Notes under the pieces: model-generated
What the model was told of the DNA's origin: nothing
Databases searched by the model: none
What the model saw: only the letters and a program-made list of their open reading frames with translations
In this document: piece by piece, positions 11,129 through 24,153 of the stretch
Layout: each line of letters begins with the position of its first letter
Position numbering within the stretch: position 1 is the stretch's first letter
Assembly: GCA_025175895.1 (NCBI GenBank)
Contig: CM045989.1
Span: 25,648,428 to 25,712,427, forward strand
DNA length: 64,000 bases
Direction of reading: 5' to 3'
Source of the DNA: Wurfbainia villosa
Taxonomy: Eukaryota; Streptophyta; Magnoliopsida; Zingiberales; Zingiberaceae
Position numbers and translations under genes: made by a program

Positions 11129-11175
11129 GAGAAAAGCTTGTCGAGGATTAACCGCCACAACAAGCACATTCAAGA

Positions 11176-12196
11176 ATGGTCGGCTCTAACATTCACCCAC
11201 CGAAGTTTGAAGGAGAATTCTCTTGGTGGAAGAAGAGAATGGAGGTATTTTTCAAAATCGATTTCGAAATTCTATTAATTATGGAAAACAGTTTCGAAAT
11301 GCCTAGGGATGAAGAAGGGGAGCCATTGGAAAAATCAAGGTGGAGCAAGAGGCAAAGGGAAGAGTACTTGGCAAACTCAAAAGCCAAACATCACCTCTAC
11401 AATGTACTCCCCCAACAAAAAGTCAACTTGATAGGAGAGTGTGCTAGTGCCAAGGAGATGTGAGAGAAACTAATAGAGATTCATGAAGGCACATTCAAGG
11501 CGAAACTAGCAAGGAGAGACGTCCTTCGCTCCCAATTATCCAATATCAAACTCGAAAAGGGAGAGAAGGTAAAATCCCTACACTCTAGATTTAAAGAAAT
11601 TCTAACTGGTTTGACAAGTGTAGGTGAAAAGCTCTCCAATCGGGATATGGTAATGAAGGTCATAGATGTCTTTCCCCGGTCCTCAAGATGGAGCTCTATG
11701 GTGGACTCGTTCTACATCTCCAAGAACTTAGAAGTTAGCACTTTGGAGGAATTCTTCTCAACTATGGAGCTCCACGAAACAAGGCTTGAGGGAGTAATTG
11801 AAGAATCAAGTATCAAGCCATCAAGAGGAGTAGCCTTGGTAGCCAACAAGGGGAAGAAGAAGAAGATGGAGACTTCCTCCTCCTCCAATGAAGCATCCTC
11901 CTCCTCCTCCATGGATAGTACGGAAGAAGCATACATGGTAAGGAAGGTAAGGCGTGCTTTAAGAAATTTTAAATTTAATAAATCTAATGATAGGAGGAGA
12001 AAACCAAGGGGGAAGGTGATTTGCTACAATTGCCAACAAGAGGGATACATAAGGGATAATTGTCCCCTCTTGAACAAAAGCAAGGAGGAAAGGAAGAAGA
12101 AGGAAGAAAAGAAGAAGAAGGGGAGCAAGAAGAAAGAAGAAGAGAAGAAGGCCAAAGAAAAAGGGAAGGCCAAGACACTAAAAGCAAGGACATGGG
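11176..12196 (+). pseudogene. C gag, first part (interrupted by E)
   Basis: The start ATG at 11176 opens MVGSNIHPPKFEGEFSWWKK, the N-terminal region of SIRE-like gag. One in-frame TGA at 11461 replaces a Trp (next codons read EKLIEIHEG); otherwise the frame is open to the E junction. The UBN2-type capsid region covers about 11420-11790. A Ser-rich stretch follows, then the zinc knuckle CYNCQQEGYIRDNC near 12025 (C-x2-C-x4-H is altered: Y stands before I where His is common) and a Lys/Glu-rich coiled tail. The frame continues at 21276 once E and one atggg copy are removed. Gag would form particles and bind RNA. Confidence 0.9.
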
Positions 12197-13591
12197 TGTT
12201 GGATCGAAAGTGTCGCTAGAGGGGGGGGTGAATAGCGATACGGTGTCGTTAAAAAAAAACTTTTGCAATAAGTAAAAAGCAAGTAGAGAGTGCACAGCGG
12301 AAATATAAAGTAGACAAGATATTTTTACGTGGTTCACAATCTTTCGATTGCTAATCCACGGCCCTAGTGATCCTTGATCACGTACGGAGGGCAATTCACT
12401 AAAACCACTCCTCCTCGTTGGAAGTAGGAGCAACGATCACAAAAAGAAATCAAGGCAAAGGGACACTCCCCCTTTCCTTGTTACGATTAAAGCACAAAGA
12501 CAATTTAAAGAAGTAGAACTTAAATAAATATACCGACAACTCTTATAAGTAGAAGATGTAGCTTTCGTTGTCGGCGGCACTTCGTCGTAGCAAATGTGAG
12601 TAGTAGTAGCGGCGTTACGACGGCGTGTTGAGAGCTCTTGATTTCTTATATGTTTTGCTTGGCGTGAACATGTCTATTTATGGATATTGATCTATGAATT
12701 TAGACATAGGTAGTGTCCAAGGTGAGGTTCTTATCCCCCAAGTCTTGCTCATCCACATCCTTTGCGCCAACTCAAGGATGAGGTGCTTCATCCAACCACC
12801 TTGTGCCACAACTCAAGGATGAGGTGCTCATCCAACCACCTTGTGCCACAACTCAAGGATGAGGTGCTCATCCAACCACCTTGTGCCACCTCAAGGAGGC
12901 CTTCACGCCAACTTGTTGGAGCCATCCAACTTGTGCCACATCATGGGAGCCAACCATCTTGTGCCAACTCTCCTCATTTTGGGCGTCCAAGCTTGATGGT
13001 GGTTTGCCAACCATCTTGTGCCAACTCACCTCATTTTGGGCGTCCAACTTGATGATGGTTTTGGATGTCCACCTTGATGCCACATCACCTAATTTTGGGG
13101 GTCCAAGCTTGGTGATGGTTTGGATGTCCACCTTGATGCCACATCACCCTTTGTACCAAAACACGAGTCAAGTCCAAATTCACCCCCTTGAAATTCGAGC
13201 TCTTCTCGAGGGAACTAGACCAGCTGATTGGTAGTAGTAGACGCGTCAAAGGGTTTTGGAATATAAAGTACGATGGTTCTAACCAGTGATCTCGACCTAG
13301 ACCTTCCATTGGAGGTATTGGGTCGGATCTACGCTTAACGTCCTTGCTTCGCTTTCACACGAGCTTACCTTGTAGCCTCGCTTCCGGTCTTCACCCGAGT
13401 ACCTCGGCTTCCTCAGAAATCCCTCTGGCGTTGCGACCACCTCGGTTCCCACCGGTGTCATGCAGACCTTCCGCTCAACTTTAGCATTTCGCACACTTAA
13501 TTGAGCTCGTAAGATAACAAATATACCCTTAACTATTGAGCCTTTTGCCATAATCAAAATAGGTTCGACTTTGGTGCCCACCGCACCAACA
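12197..13591 (-). repeat. E 3' LTR
   Basis: 1395 bp, against 1422 bp for its partner at 19849-21270. It includes tandem repeats at about 12765-13140. On the minus strand a possible TATA box (TAAATAG within CATAAATAGAC) lies near 12672-12682. Confidence 0.93.
12765..13145. repeat. Two tandem repeat families in the E LTR
   Basis: About three copies of a roughly 42-bp unit containing CAAGGATGAGGTGCTCATCC and CACCTTGTGCCACAACT are followed by repeated units with CATCTTGTGCCAACTC and TTTTGGGCGTCCAA. The same array is in the other LTR (about 20412-20795). The units are adjacent without unique spacers. Confidence 0.85.
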
Positions 13592-13602
13592 ATCTCCCCG
13601 AT
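13592..13602 (-). other. E polypurine tract
   Basis: On the minus strand, ATCGGGGAGAT leads directly into the LTR start TGTTGGTG. This is the expected primer site for plus-strand DNA. Confidence 0.75.
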
Positions 13603-14628
<1,026 letters not shown>

Positions 14629-15070
14629 TTAATTGAGGATGTTATCTATGTAGGTTTTAATGTTGTTAAAGATTAAGCTAAAGTCTTGGAGAGTGTGCTT
14701 CATCCACGGAGTGAGAGACACACTCACCCATCGCAACGTATTCTCGGCCGGTGGTAGATAAGACAACGCAATCTTTGCTTCCTCTTGCACTAACTCACTA
14801 GACTCGAGGAGGATTTGACAACAACCACTCGTGCTCTTTCTATCGAGTTTACTACCGCATAGTCGAGTCAGATAGCCGATTAGATTAAACTCGGTAGATC
14901 TAGGGTACCAAATACCTACGTTTAGCGTGCCCTTTAGATATCTAAGGATACGCTTGACTAGGGTTAGGTGAGACTCCTTGTGGCACAGGTTTGTAACCTT
15001 GCGCACATACTTACCGAATAAAATGTCGGGTCTCGCGGTTAAGTATAGGAGACTTCTATTCGCTCCTATA
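14629..15070 (-). pseudogene. E RNase H remnant
   Basis: The minus-strand reading contains KESHLTLVKRILRYLKGT, WYPRSTEFNLIGY and GSKLDRKSTSG, typical copia RNase H motifs. The usual TDSDYAG core is damaged (LTRLCG). The C-terminal end runs to about 14629 without the normal continuation. Upstream, ILFGKYVRKVTNL-like text near 15020 links it to RT. It is broken relative to the RT frame, so no working enzyme is expected. Confidence 0.8.
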
Positions 15071-15080
15071 GTATTTTAGG

Positions 15081-15960
15081 TCAACGGGTTTTCCTTCTAC
15101 ATCTTCGCTTTATATTAACATTAGTTGCTATAGGTGTATTAATTATTTTAGCATCTTGCATTCCAAATCGATTTATTAAGTCCTTAGTATATTTTTGTTG
15201 ATGTAAATATATTCCATCTTTAGTTTGTTTAATTTGTAAACCTAAGAAGAAACTTAACTCTCCTACTAAATTCATTTCAAATTCACTTTCCATAAGTGAG
15301 ATGAATTCGTTTAGCGAGGATCGAGTTGGTAGTTCCAAAAATTATATCATCTACATAGATTTGGGCTATAAAGATTTCTTTTCCTACGGTTTTTCTGAAT
15401 AAGGTTGGGTCGACTAAACCTTGGTTGAATCCTTTGGACTTAAGATAGATCGAAGCCTTTTCGCTCAAGCTCTTGGGGCTTGTTTGAGTCCATATAGGGC
15501 TTTCTTAAGTCTAAGGACATGGTCGAGGTTTATCTAGATTTTCGAATCCGGGAGGTTGGTAGCGTAAACTTCTTCCTTAATGTATCCATTCAAAAATGCT
15601 GACTTGACATCCATTTGAAACAATTTAAAACCTCGATGTGCAGGCATATGCTAACAACATTCGGATGGACTCTAGTCTTGCTACGAGGCGTAGGTCTCAT
15701 CGTAATCTAAACCTTCGACTTGACTAAACCCTTTTGCGACTAACCTAGCTTTATTTCTAACTACTTCACCTTTATCATCAAGTTTATTTCAAATACCCAC
15801 CTTGTTCCAATAATTGATTTTTCTTTAGGTGGTGGTACTAATTCCCGGACTTCATTTCTAGTGAATTGAGCTAGCTCTTCTTGCATAGCAATAATCCGAT
15901 CGGGATCAAGAAGTGCTTGTTCAATAGTTTTGGGTTCGATTTTGGAAATTAACGAGATTT
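15081..15960 (-). pseudogene. E reverse transcriptase remnant
   Basis: Pieces on the minus strand are a region near 15600 that means KLFQMDVKSAFLNGYI, then FNQGLVDPTLFRKTVGKEI and AQIYVDDIIFGTTN (15283-15468), then EFEMNLVGELSFFLGLQIKQ (15081-15338). YVDD marks the catalytic site. The two ORFs overlap in different frames, which shows a frameshift close to 15300. Sequence is closest in style to D RT, hence SIRE-like. Confidence 0.82.
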
Positions 15961-16985
15961 GACTAATGTTTGATATGAAGCTCTAGTTCGAACCCTAAAT
16001 TTGGATCACCTATAACTTGATTGATAGGATGACTTGGGTTAGGGTCATCTATCACTTGGTCGATAGGATGACTTGGGTTAGGACGAGATTCAAGTTCAAG
16101 ATCAGAGTCGGGTTTGCTATAAGTTGATTTGCTAGTTGGTTTTGTTAAGGATTGAAAGGGTTCGTGTCCTTCGTCGAAAACTATATTAATGGTTTCTTCG
16201 ACTCTAAGAGTGTCGTGATTGTATACCCTATAAGCTCTCTTGGTGGTTGAGTATCCTAGAAAGGTTCCGATGAGGTTTTGGATTTGAATTTCCCTAGGTA
16301 ATCCTTAGTGTTTAAGATATGTACCTTGCATCCAAATACCCTAAAGTATTTGATGTTCGGTATTTTATCGTGATAAATCTCGTACGAGGACTTTTGGTGC
16401 CTCTTTACCATAAGGATCCTATTTTGGACATAGCAAGTCCATTACTAACGGCCTCTGCCCAAAATCTATCGGGTAGGTTATACTCGTTTAACATTGTCCT
16501 AGCGGCTTCTTGTAGGGTTCTATTTTTCCGCTTCGACTAACCCATTTTGTTGTGGGGTTCTAGGACATGAAAACTCATGGTGGTATCAGTTTAGATTCAC
16601 AATCCTGTAAACTGTGGTTTCTAATTCACCACCATGATCGCTTCTAAGTCTTTTAATCTTAAGGTTAAATTGCTTTTCGATTAACCTACAAAGATTGATT
16701 AGTTGGTCTAGGGTATCATTTTTATGTTTGATAAACCTAACCCAAGTAAATCTAGAATAGTCGTCAATTATGACTAAGCAAAATTGACTACCATTGAGTG
16801 ACTTAGCTCCATGTGAATCAAATAGATCCATGTGTAGGAGCTCAAGAACACTTTTGGTTCGTTCTTGATTAGTTAATTGATGTTGTGTCCTAGATTGTTT
16901 ACCTTGTTGACAAGCATTACATATTTTATTATCCAAGTTGTTTAGTTTAGTCAAACCTATAACTTACTCGACTCATCTTGTGGAC
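15961..16985 (-). pseudogene. E integrase remnant
   Basis: The open piece 16586-16954 reads KICNACQQGKQSRTQHQ (end of the zinc-binding domain), ELLHMDLFDSHGAKSLNGS (first catalytic Asp), FCLVIIDDYSRFTWVRF and IKRLRSDHGGELE (second Asp). A frame break follows. Later parts with NPFCCGTPQQNGVVER-like and AYRVYN-like text lie towards 16190-16560. The linker towards RT (15961-16190) contains acidic repeats around ITxVIDDPNPSHP that occur twice. Broken copy. Confidence 0.78.
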
Positions 16986-17420
16986 GAGTCTTAAAAGTGC
17001 AGTGTCCGAGTCTTCTGCCATAATCTAGATTCCTCTTGCCGTGTCATTAGACTCTTGGTTGAGGAGTTGGGTAAATTTATTGTGTAGATGTTGCTATTCC
17101 TAGTTCCTTTAAGTATTATTTTAGATGTTGCATTTATCTTGATTACGCATTCATTTTCTAGAAATATGACCTTATAATTGTTATCACACAATTGGCTTAC
17201 ACTAAGTAAATTATATTGAAAGTTTTCTACTAATAAGACATTTTGAATTGTAAAGTTAGAGTTGAGCTCAATATCACCTGATCCGATGATTTTGAGCTTG
17301 CCGTTATTTCCGAAGGCTACCGATCCTTGTCGTTTGAATCGTAACCCAAAATTTGAGTTGATCCCTGGCCATGTGTCGAGCACCACCGCCCAACATCCAT
17401 TGATCCTACATATAAGGTAG
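16986..17420 (-). pseudogene. E protease and pre-integrase remnant
   Basis: The reading 16991-17386 covers the second half of a SIRE-like protease: VAFGNNGKLKIIGSGDIEL, NVLLVENFQYNLLSVSQLCD and VIFLENECVI. The catalytic D-S-G end is degraded near 17390. The pre-integrase zinc domain begins near 17000 (RLWQKTRTLHF) in a damaged form. The parallel region of D (26759-26998) keeps the active site. Confidence 0.75.
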
Positions 17421-17949
17421 TTGGATCGGATATTGGAATTACTAAAGGGTTGTTTGTAAGTTTTTAAACCTAAATCATCTCACCAATATCTACATGATCA
17501 AAACATGTTATTCCTATGTGTTATTGTGAGATGACTTTCAATTTTACTTGATTAATTTTAATGAATTTAAATTAACCAACATTAGGTTAGATTCGGATTT
17601 AGTCTAAGCTCATCAAGTAATCTTTTCAAGAGATTAGCTTCCGTGTCGTGAGGCAGAGGCCTTCTTTGATCGGAACAACGACCACTTCCTTAGACAAAGC
17701 TAATTTCAAGAAATTGATAACTCGACTTACTTGAGACTACATCTTGGTCTAACTAGTTATTTTTGAAAAGAGGCTCCCCGAGGCTCAATCTTTTCGTAGG
17801 ATTTTAGTTGATTATGAGTCCTATCTAACCATTCTAAAAATAAAGGAAAAACTAAGCATGCAATTTCTAAGACTTAACAAAAATACATTTTGTATTGGCT
17901 CCTCCTGGACCATTGAATCGAGTGGGTCTATTCACATAGTGAATTTGGT

Positions 17950-19480
17950 CCTTGGGAACCCAATACATGTTAGATCCTAAAGTTGAAAATCAAAGTGATC
18001 TTAGGGACCCATGCTTGGACATTTTTCTTATGTTGGTTTACTATAGACATATATGACTTATTGGTTGTATTTGAGTTAAACCCGAGTCCGGCCTTGTTGT
18101 ACACGGCCCTTTGTGATCCAAGTAAGAGGTCAAGTCCCTTGGATCCCAAAGTGAACCTTTCCAACGTGTTCCTAAGGTCTTCGACTTGTGTTTTCAAAAG
18201 CGAGTTCTCAACTTCAAGCTTTTCAACTTGAGTTGAGTCATCCTCTTGAATACAAGTAGTCGAAGAGGTTAGGGAGACCTCATGTTTGAGGAGGTTAACC
18301 TCCTCAATTAGGGTCTCGACCTTGGACTCGGACTTAGCTAGTTTCTTATTTAAAAATTTAATTGCACCATACAAAGTATTAAGTAACGACCGACTTACCC
18401 TTAATGATTCTTTTGAACCGGATACGGATCCGTGGCTTGTCTTGAATGGAAGCTCATGGATTGGACTCGGACTCTTCTTGGTTTCGAGTCGTGCTCGGTC
18501 GGCTTGGCCATTAGAGCTTGGATATCGTCTTCTTCCTCCGACAACTCCTCCCAAGTAGCGTTTAGCGCTTTCTTGGTCTTTGATGCGTTATTCTTTAGCT
18601 TTGGGCACTCAGACTTGATGTGACCGAACTTGCACTCATAGCATCTAAAATTAGAAGTATTTGAATTAGGTTTAGGCTTACCTTGAGTTGTTGGTCATTT
18701 TCGCCTCTTGATCATCTTCCAACTAGATTGACTAGTTCGGATTCTATTTCGAGTCTACTTCCGATTCGGACTCGCTCTTCTTCCTTCTGGGGTGGCTTGC
18801 TTGCGGGCTTCTTCTTCTTGGAACCTCGCAACTAACGCAATACTCTTCTCGGCCCGACCACGTTAGTTTGCTCATGTAATTCAAGTTCAAAACAATTGCC
18901 TAACCTAATTTTAGAAAGGTCCTTGGAGACCTTGTAGGCATCGACCATGGATGCCCACAAGGTGGTCCTAGGAAAGCGAGTTAAGAGAATACGATAAGGT
19001 CGCGATTCTCGACCTTTTGTCCAATGGCATGGAGTTGGTTGACGATGTCTTGATACGAGCATGTAGTTGAGTTGCGGTCTCGTTTTCCTGCATTTTCAAG
19101 TTATACAATTTATTTAAAAGTAAATCTCTTTACATACCTTCGTGTCGCTTCGGTGCCTTCGTAGTTCCACTAGCTTGGTCCATAAGTCCTTTGCACTAAT
19201 GAAGGGGCCGACGCGTTGAGCTCTTCCTCGACAACCCACATTGCAAGATTTGAGTTGCCGCATCGGCTTCTACTTGTTTTTTCATGGAATTTGACCATTG
19301 ATCGTAACCCAAAGATTCACCATCTTCATTAATAGGAAGTGTGAAACCGGTTTGATTACGATCCACATCTCGATTTGGGTTTTAAGAAAGCATTCCATCC
19401 GACCCTTCCAATAACGAAAGTCATTACCGCTGTAAACGGGGTCAAGCGTGCTAAACCTTCGAGATGGGCCATTTAAAAAC
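17950..19480 (-). pseudogene. E gag remnant
   Basis: The start is near 19480 (MAHLEG...). FRYWKGRMECFLKTQIEMW, in another frame at about 19370-19430, marks the N-terminal region, and TTLWASMVDAYKVSKDLS near 18930 marks the capsid region. The zinc knuckle CYECKFGHIKSEC is intact at 18605-18643. The last part (17970-18554) is a Ser/Thr-rich coiled-coil tail ending in RLLGSQRAVYNKAGLGF-like text and WVPK near 18000. Several frameshifts separate the pieces. It is homologous to the open D gag at 27014-28627. Confidence 0.82.
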
Positions 19481-19833
19481 AAGAAGAAGAACGAAAAAGA
19501 ATCTTGCAAAACACACACGAAGAATATTCCAAGACTTTCGCCTTGGATTAGTAGAGAAGTAAAGAAAAAATATATATATAAAATGTAACTTGCAAAAAGA
19601 AATAAACAATCAAATGCGAATGTCGTTGAAGTTCCGGAGGACAACCTTACTCGGGATCTAACCCGAAGGACAACCTTATCCGGATCCTAAAGCCTCTAAT
19701 GCAATTCTATATGTAGGAGAAGATAAGCAAGTGAAATAATTATACGAAAACAGAAATAAATAAATAAAAAATCTGTGAAAAAAAAAAGAAAAACAAAGCT
19801 AGATTGGTGGTTTCACCGAATCTTAGCGCCCCC

Positions 19834-19846
19834 GGCTCTGATACCA
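19834..19846 (-). other. E primer-binding site (initiator-Met tRNA)
   Basis: The minus strand reads TGGTATCAGAGCC two bases after the LTR end CCAACA. It is the standard copia primer site. Confidence 0.9.
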
Positions 19847-19848
19847 AT

Positions 19849-21270
19849 TGTTGGATCGAAAGTGTCGCTAGAGGGGGGGGGGTGAATAGCGATACGGTGT
19901 CGTTAAAAAAACTTTTGCAATAAGTAAAAAGCAAGTAGAGAGTGCACATGAAATATAAAGTAGACAAGATATTTTTACGTGGTTCACAATCTTTCGATTG
20001 CTAATCCACGGCCCTAGTGATCCTTGATCACGTACGGAGGGCAATTCACTAAAACCACTCCTCGTTGGAAGTAGGAGCAACGATCACAAAAAGAAATCAA
20101 GGCAAAGGGACACTCCCCCTTTCCTTGTTACGATTAAAGCACAAAGACAATTTAAAGAAGTAGAACTTAAATAAATATACCGACAACTCTTATAAGTAGA
20201 AGATGTAGCTTTCGTTGTCGGCGGCACTTCGTCGTAGCAAATGTGAGTAGTAGTAGCGGCGTTACGACGGCGTGTTGAGAGCTCTTGATTTCTTATATGT
20301 TTTGCTTGGCGTGAACATGTCTATTTATGGATATTGATCTATGAATTTAGACATAGGTAGTGTCCAAGGTGAGGTTCTTATCCCCCAAGTCTTGCTCATC
20401 CACATCCTTTGCGCCAACTCAAGGATGAGGTGCTTCATCCAACCACCTTGTGCCACAACTCAAGGATGAGGTGCTCATCCAACCACCTTGTGCCACAACT
20501 CAAGGATGAGGTGCTCATCCAACCACCTTGTGCCACCTCAAGGAGGCCTTCACGCCAACTTGTTGGAGCCATCCAACTTGTGCCACATCATGGGAGTCAA
20601 CCATCTTGTGCCAACTCTCCTCATTTTGGGCGTCCAAGCTTGATGGTGGTTTGCCAACCATCTTGTGCCAACTCACCTCATTTTGGGCGTCCAACTTGAT
20701 GATGGTTTTGGATGTCCACCTTGATGCCACATCACCTAATTTTGGGGGTCCAAGCTTGGTGATGGTTTGGATGTCCACCTTGATGCCACATCACCCTTTG
20801 TACCAAAACACAAGTCAAGTCCAAATTCACCCCCTTGAAATTCGAGCTCTTCTCGAGGCTGGAACTAGACCAGCAGTTGACTGTAGTAGACGACTGGTCA
20901 AAGGGTTTTGGACTGCAGTACAAGTTAGCTTAAAATATAAAGTACGATGGTTCTAACCAACTGATCTCGACCTAGACCTTCCATTGGAGGTATTGGGTCG
21001 GATCTACGCTTAACGTCCTTGCTTCGCTTTCACACGAGCTTACCTTGTAGCCTCGCTTCCGGTCTTCACCCGAGTACCTCGGCTTCCTCCGAAATCCCTC
21101 TGGCGTTGCCCGACCACCTCGGTTCCCACCGGGTGTCGCAGACCTTTCGCTCAACTTTAGCATTTCTGCACACTTAATTGAGCTCGTAAGATAACAAATA
21201 TACCCTTAACTATTGAGCCTTTTGCCATAATCAAAATACCGGTTCGACTTTGGTGCCCACTGCACCAACA
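19849..21270 (-). repeat. E 5' LTR
   Basis: 1422 bp and homologous to 12197-13591. The two copies differ in short blocks, most clearly at 20858-20935 versus 13210-13262, where this copy keeps CTGCAG, GACTGG and CAGTTG words that the other lacks. TSD atggg follows at 21271-21275. Confidence 0.93.
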
Positions 21271-21275
21271 ATGGG

Positions 21276-21982
21276 ATGACCCTTCCTCCTCATCATCATC
21301 ATCGGAGGAAGAAAATGCATTTGTCACAAACCTTGCATTGATGGCGTTTGATGACCTAGACACCTCCTCCTCCGAAAATGAAGAAGCAAGTTCAAGTGAG
21401 GAGAGCACTAGTGAAGGGGGAGCCTCATCATCATCCTCCTCATCCGAGGAAGAAGACATGGAGACTATGGTAATGAATCTCTCACCCAATAAAATAGTTT
21501 CCATGATTTCTAGCCTCACTAAGGACTTGTTTAGGGCAAAGAAGAAAAATAAATGCATGCTAGATCAAATTAAGGACTTAGAAGAAAAATTAGAAAAAGC
21601 ATGCTTAAATGTAAATGATAATATTTCTTCTATCCTAAATGATGCATGCTCACATGATTATATGTCTTTTAATGTTAGTGATGCATGTATGGATGAAAAT
21701 AGGGCTTTAAGGGAAAAGGTAGATCATTTAACCAAGGCCCTAGAAAAATTCACAATAGGCTCCAACACCCTTAACATGATAATTGGGAGCCAAAGGGCAA
21801 GTTTCAATAAGAAAGGCCTAGGATATAAGGAAAATAGAAATGAAAAGGCCTATAAATGTTTAATTGCAAGGGGTCAAGATAAAAAGAAGACAATTGCTAG
21901 AAAATGGATCCCTATGGAGTATTTAGTGAACCCCATAGGAAAGAACTTATTTTGGGTTCCTAAATCCATCCTAAAGGGTTAG
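21276..21982 (+). pseudogene. C gag, second part
   Basis: This continues the frame of 11176-12196 beyond the E insertion. It opens with a Ser/Glu/Asp-rich acidic region. A predicted coiled-coil follows (LFRAKKKNKCMLDQIKDLEE, ENRALREKVDHLTKALEKF). Next comes the conserved block GSQRASFNKKGLGYKENR and the end ARKWIPMEYLVNP...VPKSILKG with a stop at 21980. In SIRE-like elements this WxPK region lies just before protease; here the reading stops and no protease follows. The gag, put together, is of similar length to D gag (537 residues) or slightly longer. Confidence 0.9.
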
Positions 21983-23315
21983 GAAAACCCTAGGATAGTC
22001 AACCATAAGTATTTCACCTATATCATATTTTTGGTTGACTTAGGATGGCGGGATAAATTTTTGAAATAGTATTGGGTGATGATAATGCACCTCTTACATA
22101 GTTTAGATCATGCTCAACACTTGGTGTAATGTGATACTCATGACCTATACTTTTTTAGCAAAGTGTTGGGTGATGATAATGTGCCCATAAATTGATAATA
22201 ATGCTTAAATCATGATGGTTAATATAATTGTTATATATGTTTGCAATCATGATTTATGATCTTGGTATTTGACATATAATCATGGGCAATAAGGTTTAAA
22301 TCATGCTTTGGGTGATACTTTGCTTTATTATCATGATGTAATACCTAATGCATGATCATAAATTGATTAATATAATTGTTTCATGATCATAACATGAAAT
22401 TCATACATATATGTCTTTATGATCATGTGGGATATTAGGATGATACTTAACCATGGATAGAAATGCATGAAATTAATGGTTAAGTATATACAAATACCTT
22501 TAGGATTCATCTCACACTCACCATAGGCTACCTTGATTAAAAACTTAGCATGAGTGAGATGTTAGGATGATACAAATGTCCACTAATGCCTATGGCATTT
22601 AGATGGTCATTTAAAGTATCAAAATAACAATAATAGACCAATCATAGGGAAGACTATGTTTAATTCATAGACATATTGCCCAGAGATCATGGTTGGATAT
22701 TTCATATGTTTTCAAAACAATTTCTTACTTTAAAATCTGTGTGTTCATGTTTTGAAACAATCCAAAGCAAAACTAGGTGTTAAAATGGATACAAACTTGA
22801 TCAAAACACTAGTTGTTTTTGAAGCTTTTGGATTTTTGACAAATCATTGAAAATATAAGTATTTTTCATGAAAACTCATTTTTCACTGATAAAGGACTTT
22901 AAAAGAAATGTGTTTTCAAAATTTCATAATTTTTTGAATTTTCTTAAATTTATAGTGCATTTCTAAATTTCGTCCAGAAAATCAGAAAACCTGATTTCCT
23001 TGTGCCAGTCAATTGCCATGCTGATAGCAGTCGACTGATGTACTGTGCACGAGCACAGTAACCTGATTTTATCAGGTTTTTGAGTGCTTTTGATTTTTGC
23101 TTCTCTCTAGACTTGATGTCATGCCATATAAACCTTGTTTAATCTTTTTGATGGTGTCAAAGGGGGAGAAAGATATATGTTTAAGTAAGGGGGAATGTAT
23201 TTAGGGGAAGTTTCATGTATTAAGGGGGAGAGTTTCTAATCATGTTATTTACATGCTTTCTTTCCTTAATATTTTATCAAATGTTTTACCTAACTTAAAC
23301 GGATTGCCACACATC
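21983..23315 (+). other. C non-coding 3' region replacing pol
   Basis: There is no pol motif in any frame. The stretch is AT-rich with many ATCATGAT and ATGATCAT words at 22200-22560 and poly-A/T-rich sequence at 22700-22970. Near its end lie a CAGTCGACTG palindrome and two hairpins (23031-23078). It may hold packaging or reverse-transcription signals; that is inference. Confidence 0.8.
23031..23078 (+). other. Palindrome plus two adjacent hairpins upstream of the C polypurine tract
   Basis: CAGTCGACTG sits near 23028-23037. It is followed by the stem TACTGTGC (23041-23048), loop ACGA, stem GCACAGTA (23053-23060), and at once by AACCTGAT (23060-23067), loop TTT, ATCAGGTT (23071-23078). A T-run follows the last stem. 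Confidence 0.85.
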
Positions 23316-23329
23316 AAAAAGGGGGAGAT
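23314..23329 (+). other. C polypurine tract
   Basis: AAAAAGGGGGAGAT directly precedes the LTR start TGTTAGGG at 23330. Confidence 0.9.
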
Positions 23330-23764
23330 TGTTAGGGCAATCAACCCGTGATATAGTTTTGATGTGTGTGGCAAAGGATTTAAGTTAGGATGTTTGGATT
23401 TGATATGTGCATTGGAGTATTGCAGGACTTAGTAATTCGCACATGGAGCCTTGGCGAGTTTCACATCTCATGACTCGGTTCTTGAGTCGGTGAAGGATGG
23501 CTTTGCGGAAGTCGTGCGCTTGGAGCATCCGAGGGACCGCCGGACGAGGAGCTTGGAGTGAAGCCGGAGGAAGTAGACTTCAAGGCGAGACGCGATGGAT
23601 GGCGTTGCAGAGTTGTGCGCTTGGCACATCCGAGGGACATGGCTGGACGAAGACAACTTCAAAGGCGAGGGACTCCAAGGGATGAGAGTGAGCGAATGTA
23701 ATACGGGAAGGGGTAGTGCTCTTAGGTGAAACTTGACCATTTGGCTAAGTGTCGGATGATATTT

Positions 23765-24025
23765 CCTAACATCAGTCGACTGCCATTTCATGACAGTCGA
23801 CTGCTTTGAGTCGAACGGGGTTTGACTGGTGTTCGATTGATGAGTTTTTGGCCTAGCAATCGACTGCCATGGAATGGCAGTCGATTGCCAGACCATCAGT
23901 CGACTGCCAAAGGTGGCAGTCGACTGATGAAGGCAGTCGCGGGCACAGAACCGCTCGTAGCCGACTGGCCAGTCGGCTACGGAGGCATCAGTCGACTGAT
24001 GGATACATCAGTCGACTGCCAAGGG
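23765..24025. repeat. Cluster of CAGTCGACTG palindromes in the C 3' LTR
   Basis: About ten matches or near matches to CAGTCGACTG occur in 260 bases, often flanked by CAT/ATG or GGC/GCC, which lengthens the palindrome. The matching 5' LTR segment (about 10555-10680) has lost nearly all of them. Confidence 0.88.
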
Positions 24026-24131
24026 TTCTGTTGGACTACAACGGTCGGGATCTGACGTGTTCAGAGACCGTTAGGCGGCGCCGATCGATCGCCAAAGCGA
24101 ATGATCGATAGCAGTAACGGAAGAAATCAGC

Positions 24132-24153
24132 CCTCTCTATAAAAAGAGAGGGT
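24132..24153 (+). promoter_or_regulatory. C 3' LTR TATA box in an inverted repeat
   Basis: CCCTCTC (24132-24138), TATAAAAA (24139-24146), GAGAGGG (24147-24153); identical to the 5' LTR arrangement. Confidence 0.6.

Noticed and set aside
12765..13145. E LTR repeats as a CRISPR or satellite array
   Set aside because: Only a few copies, present identically in both LTRs of one element, with no spacer structure.
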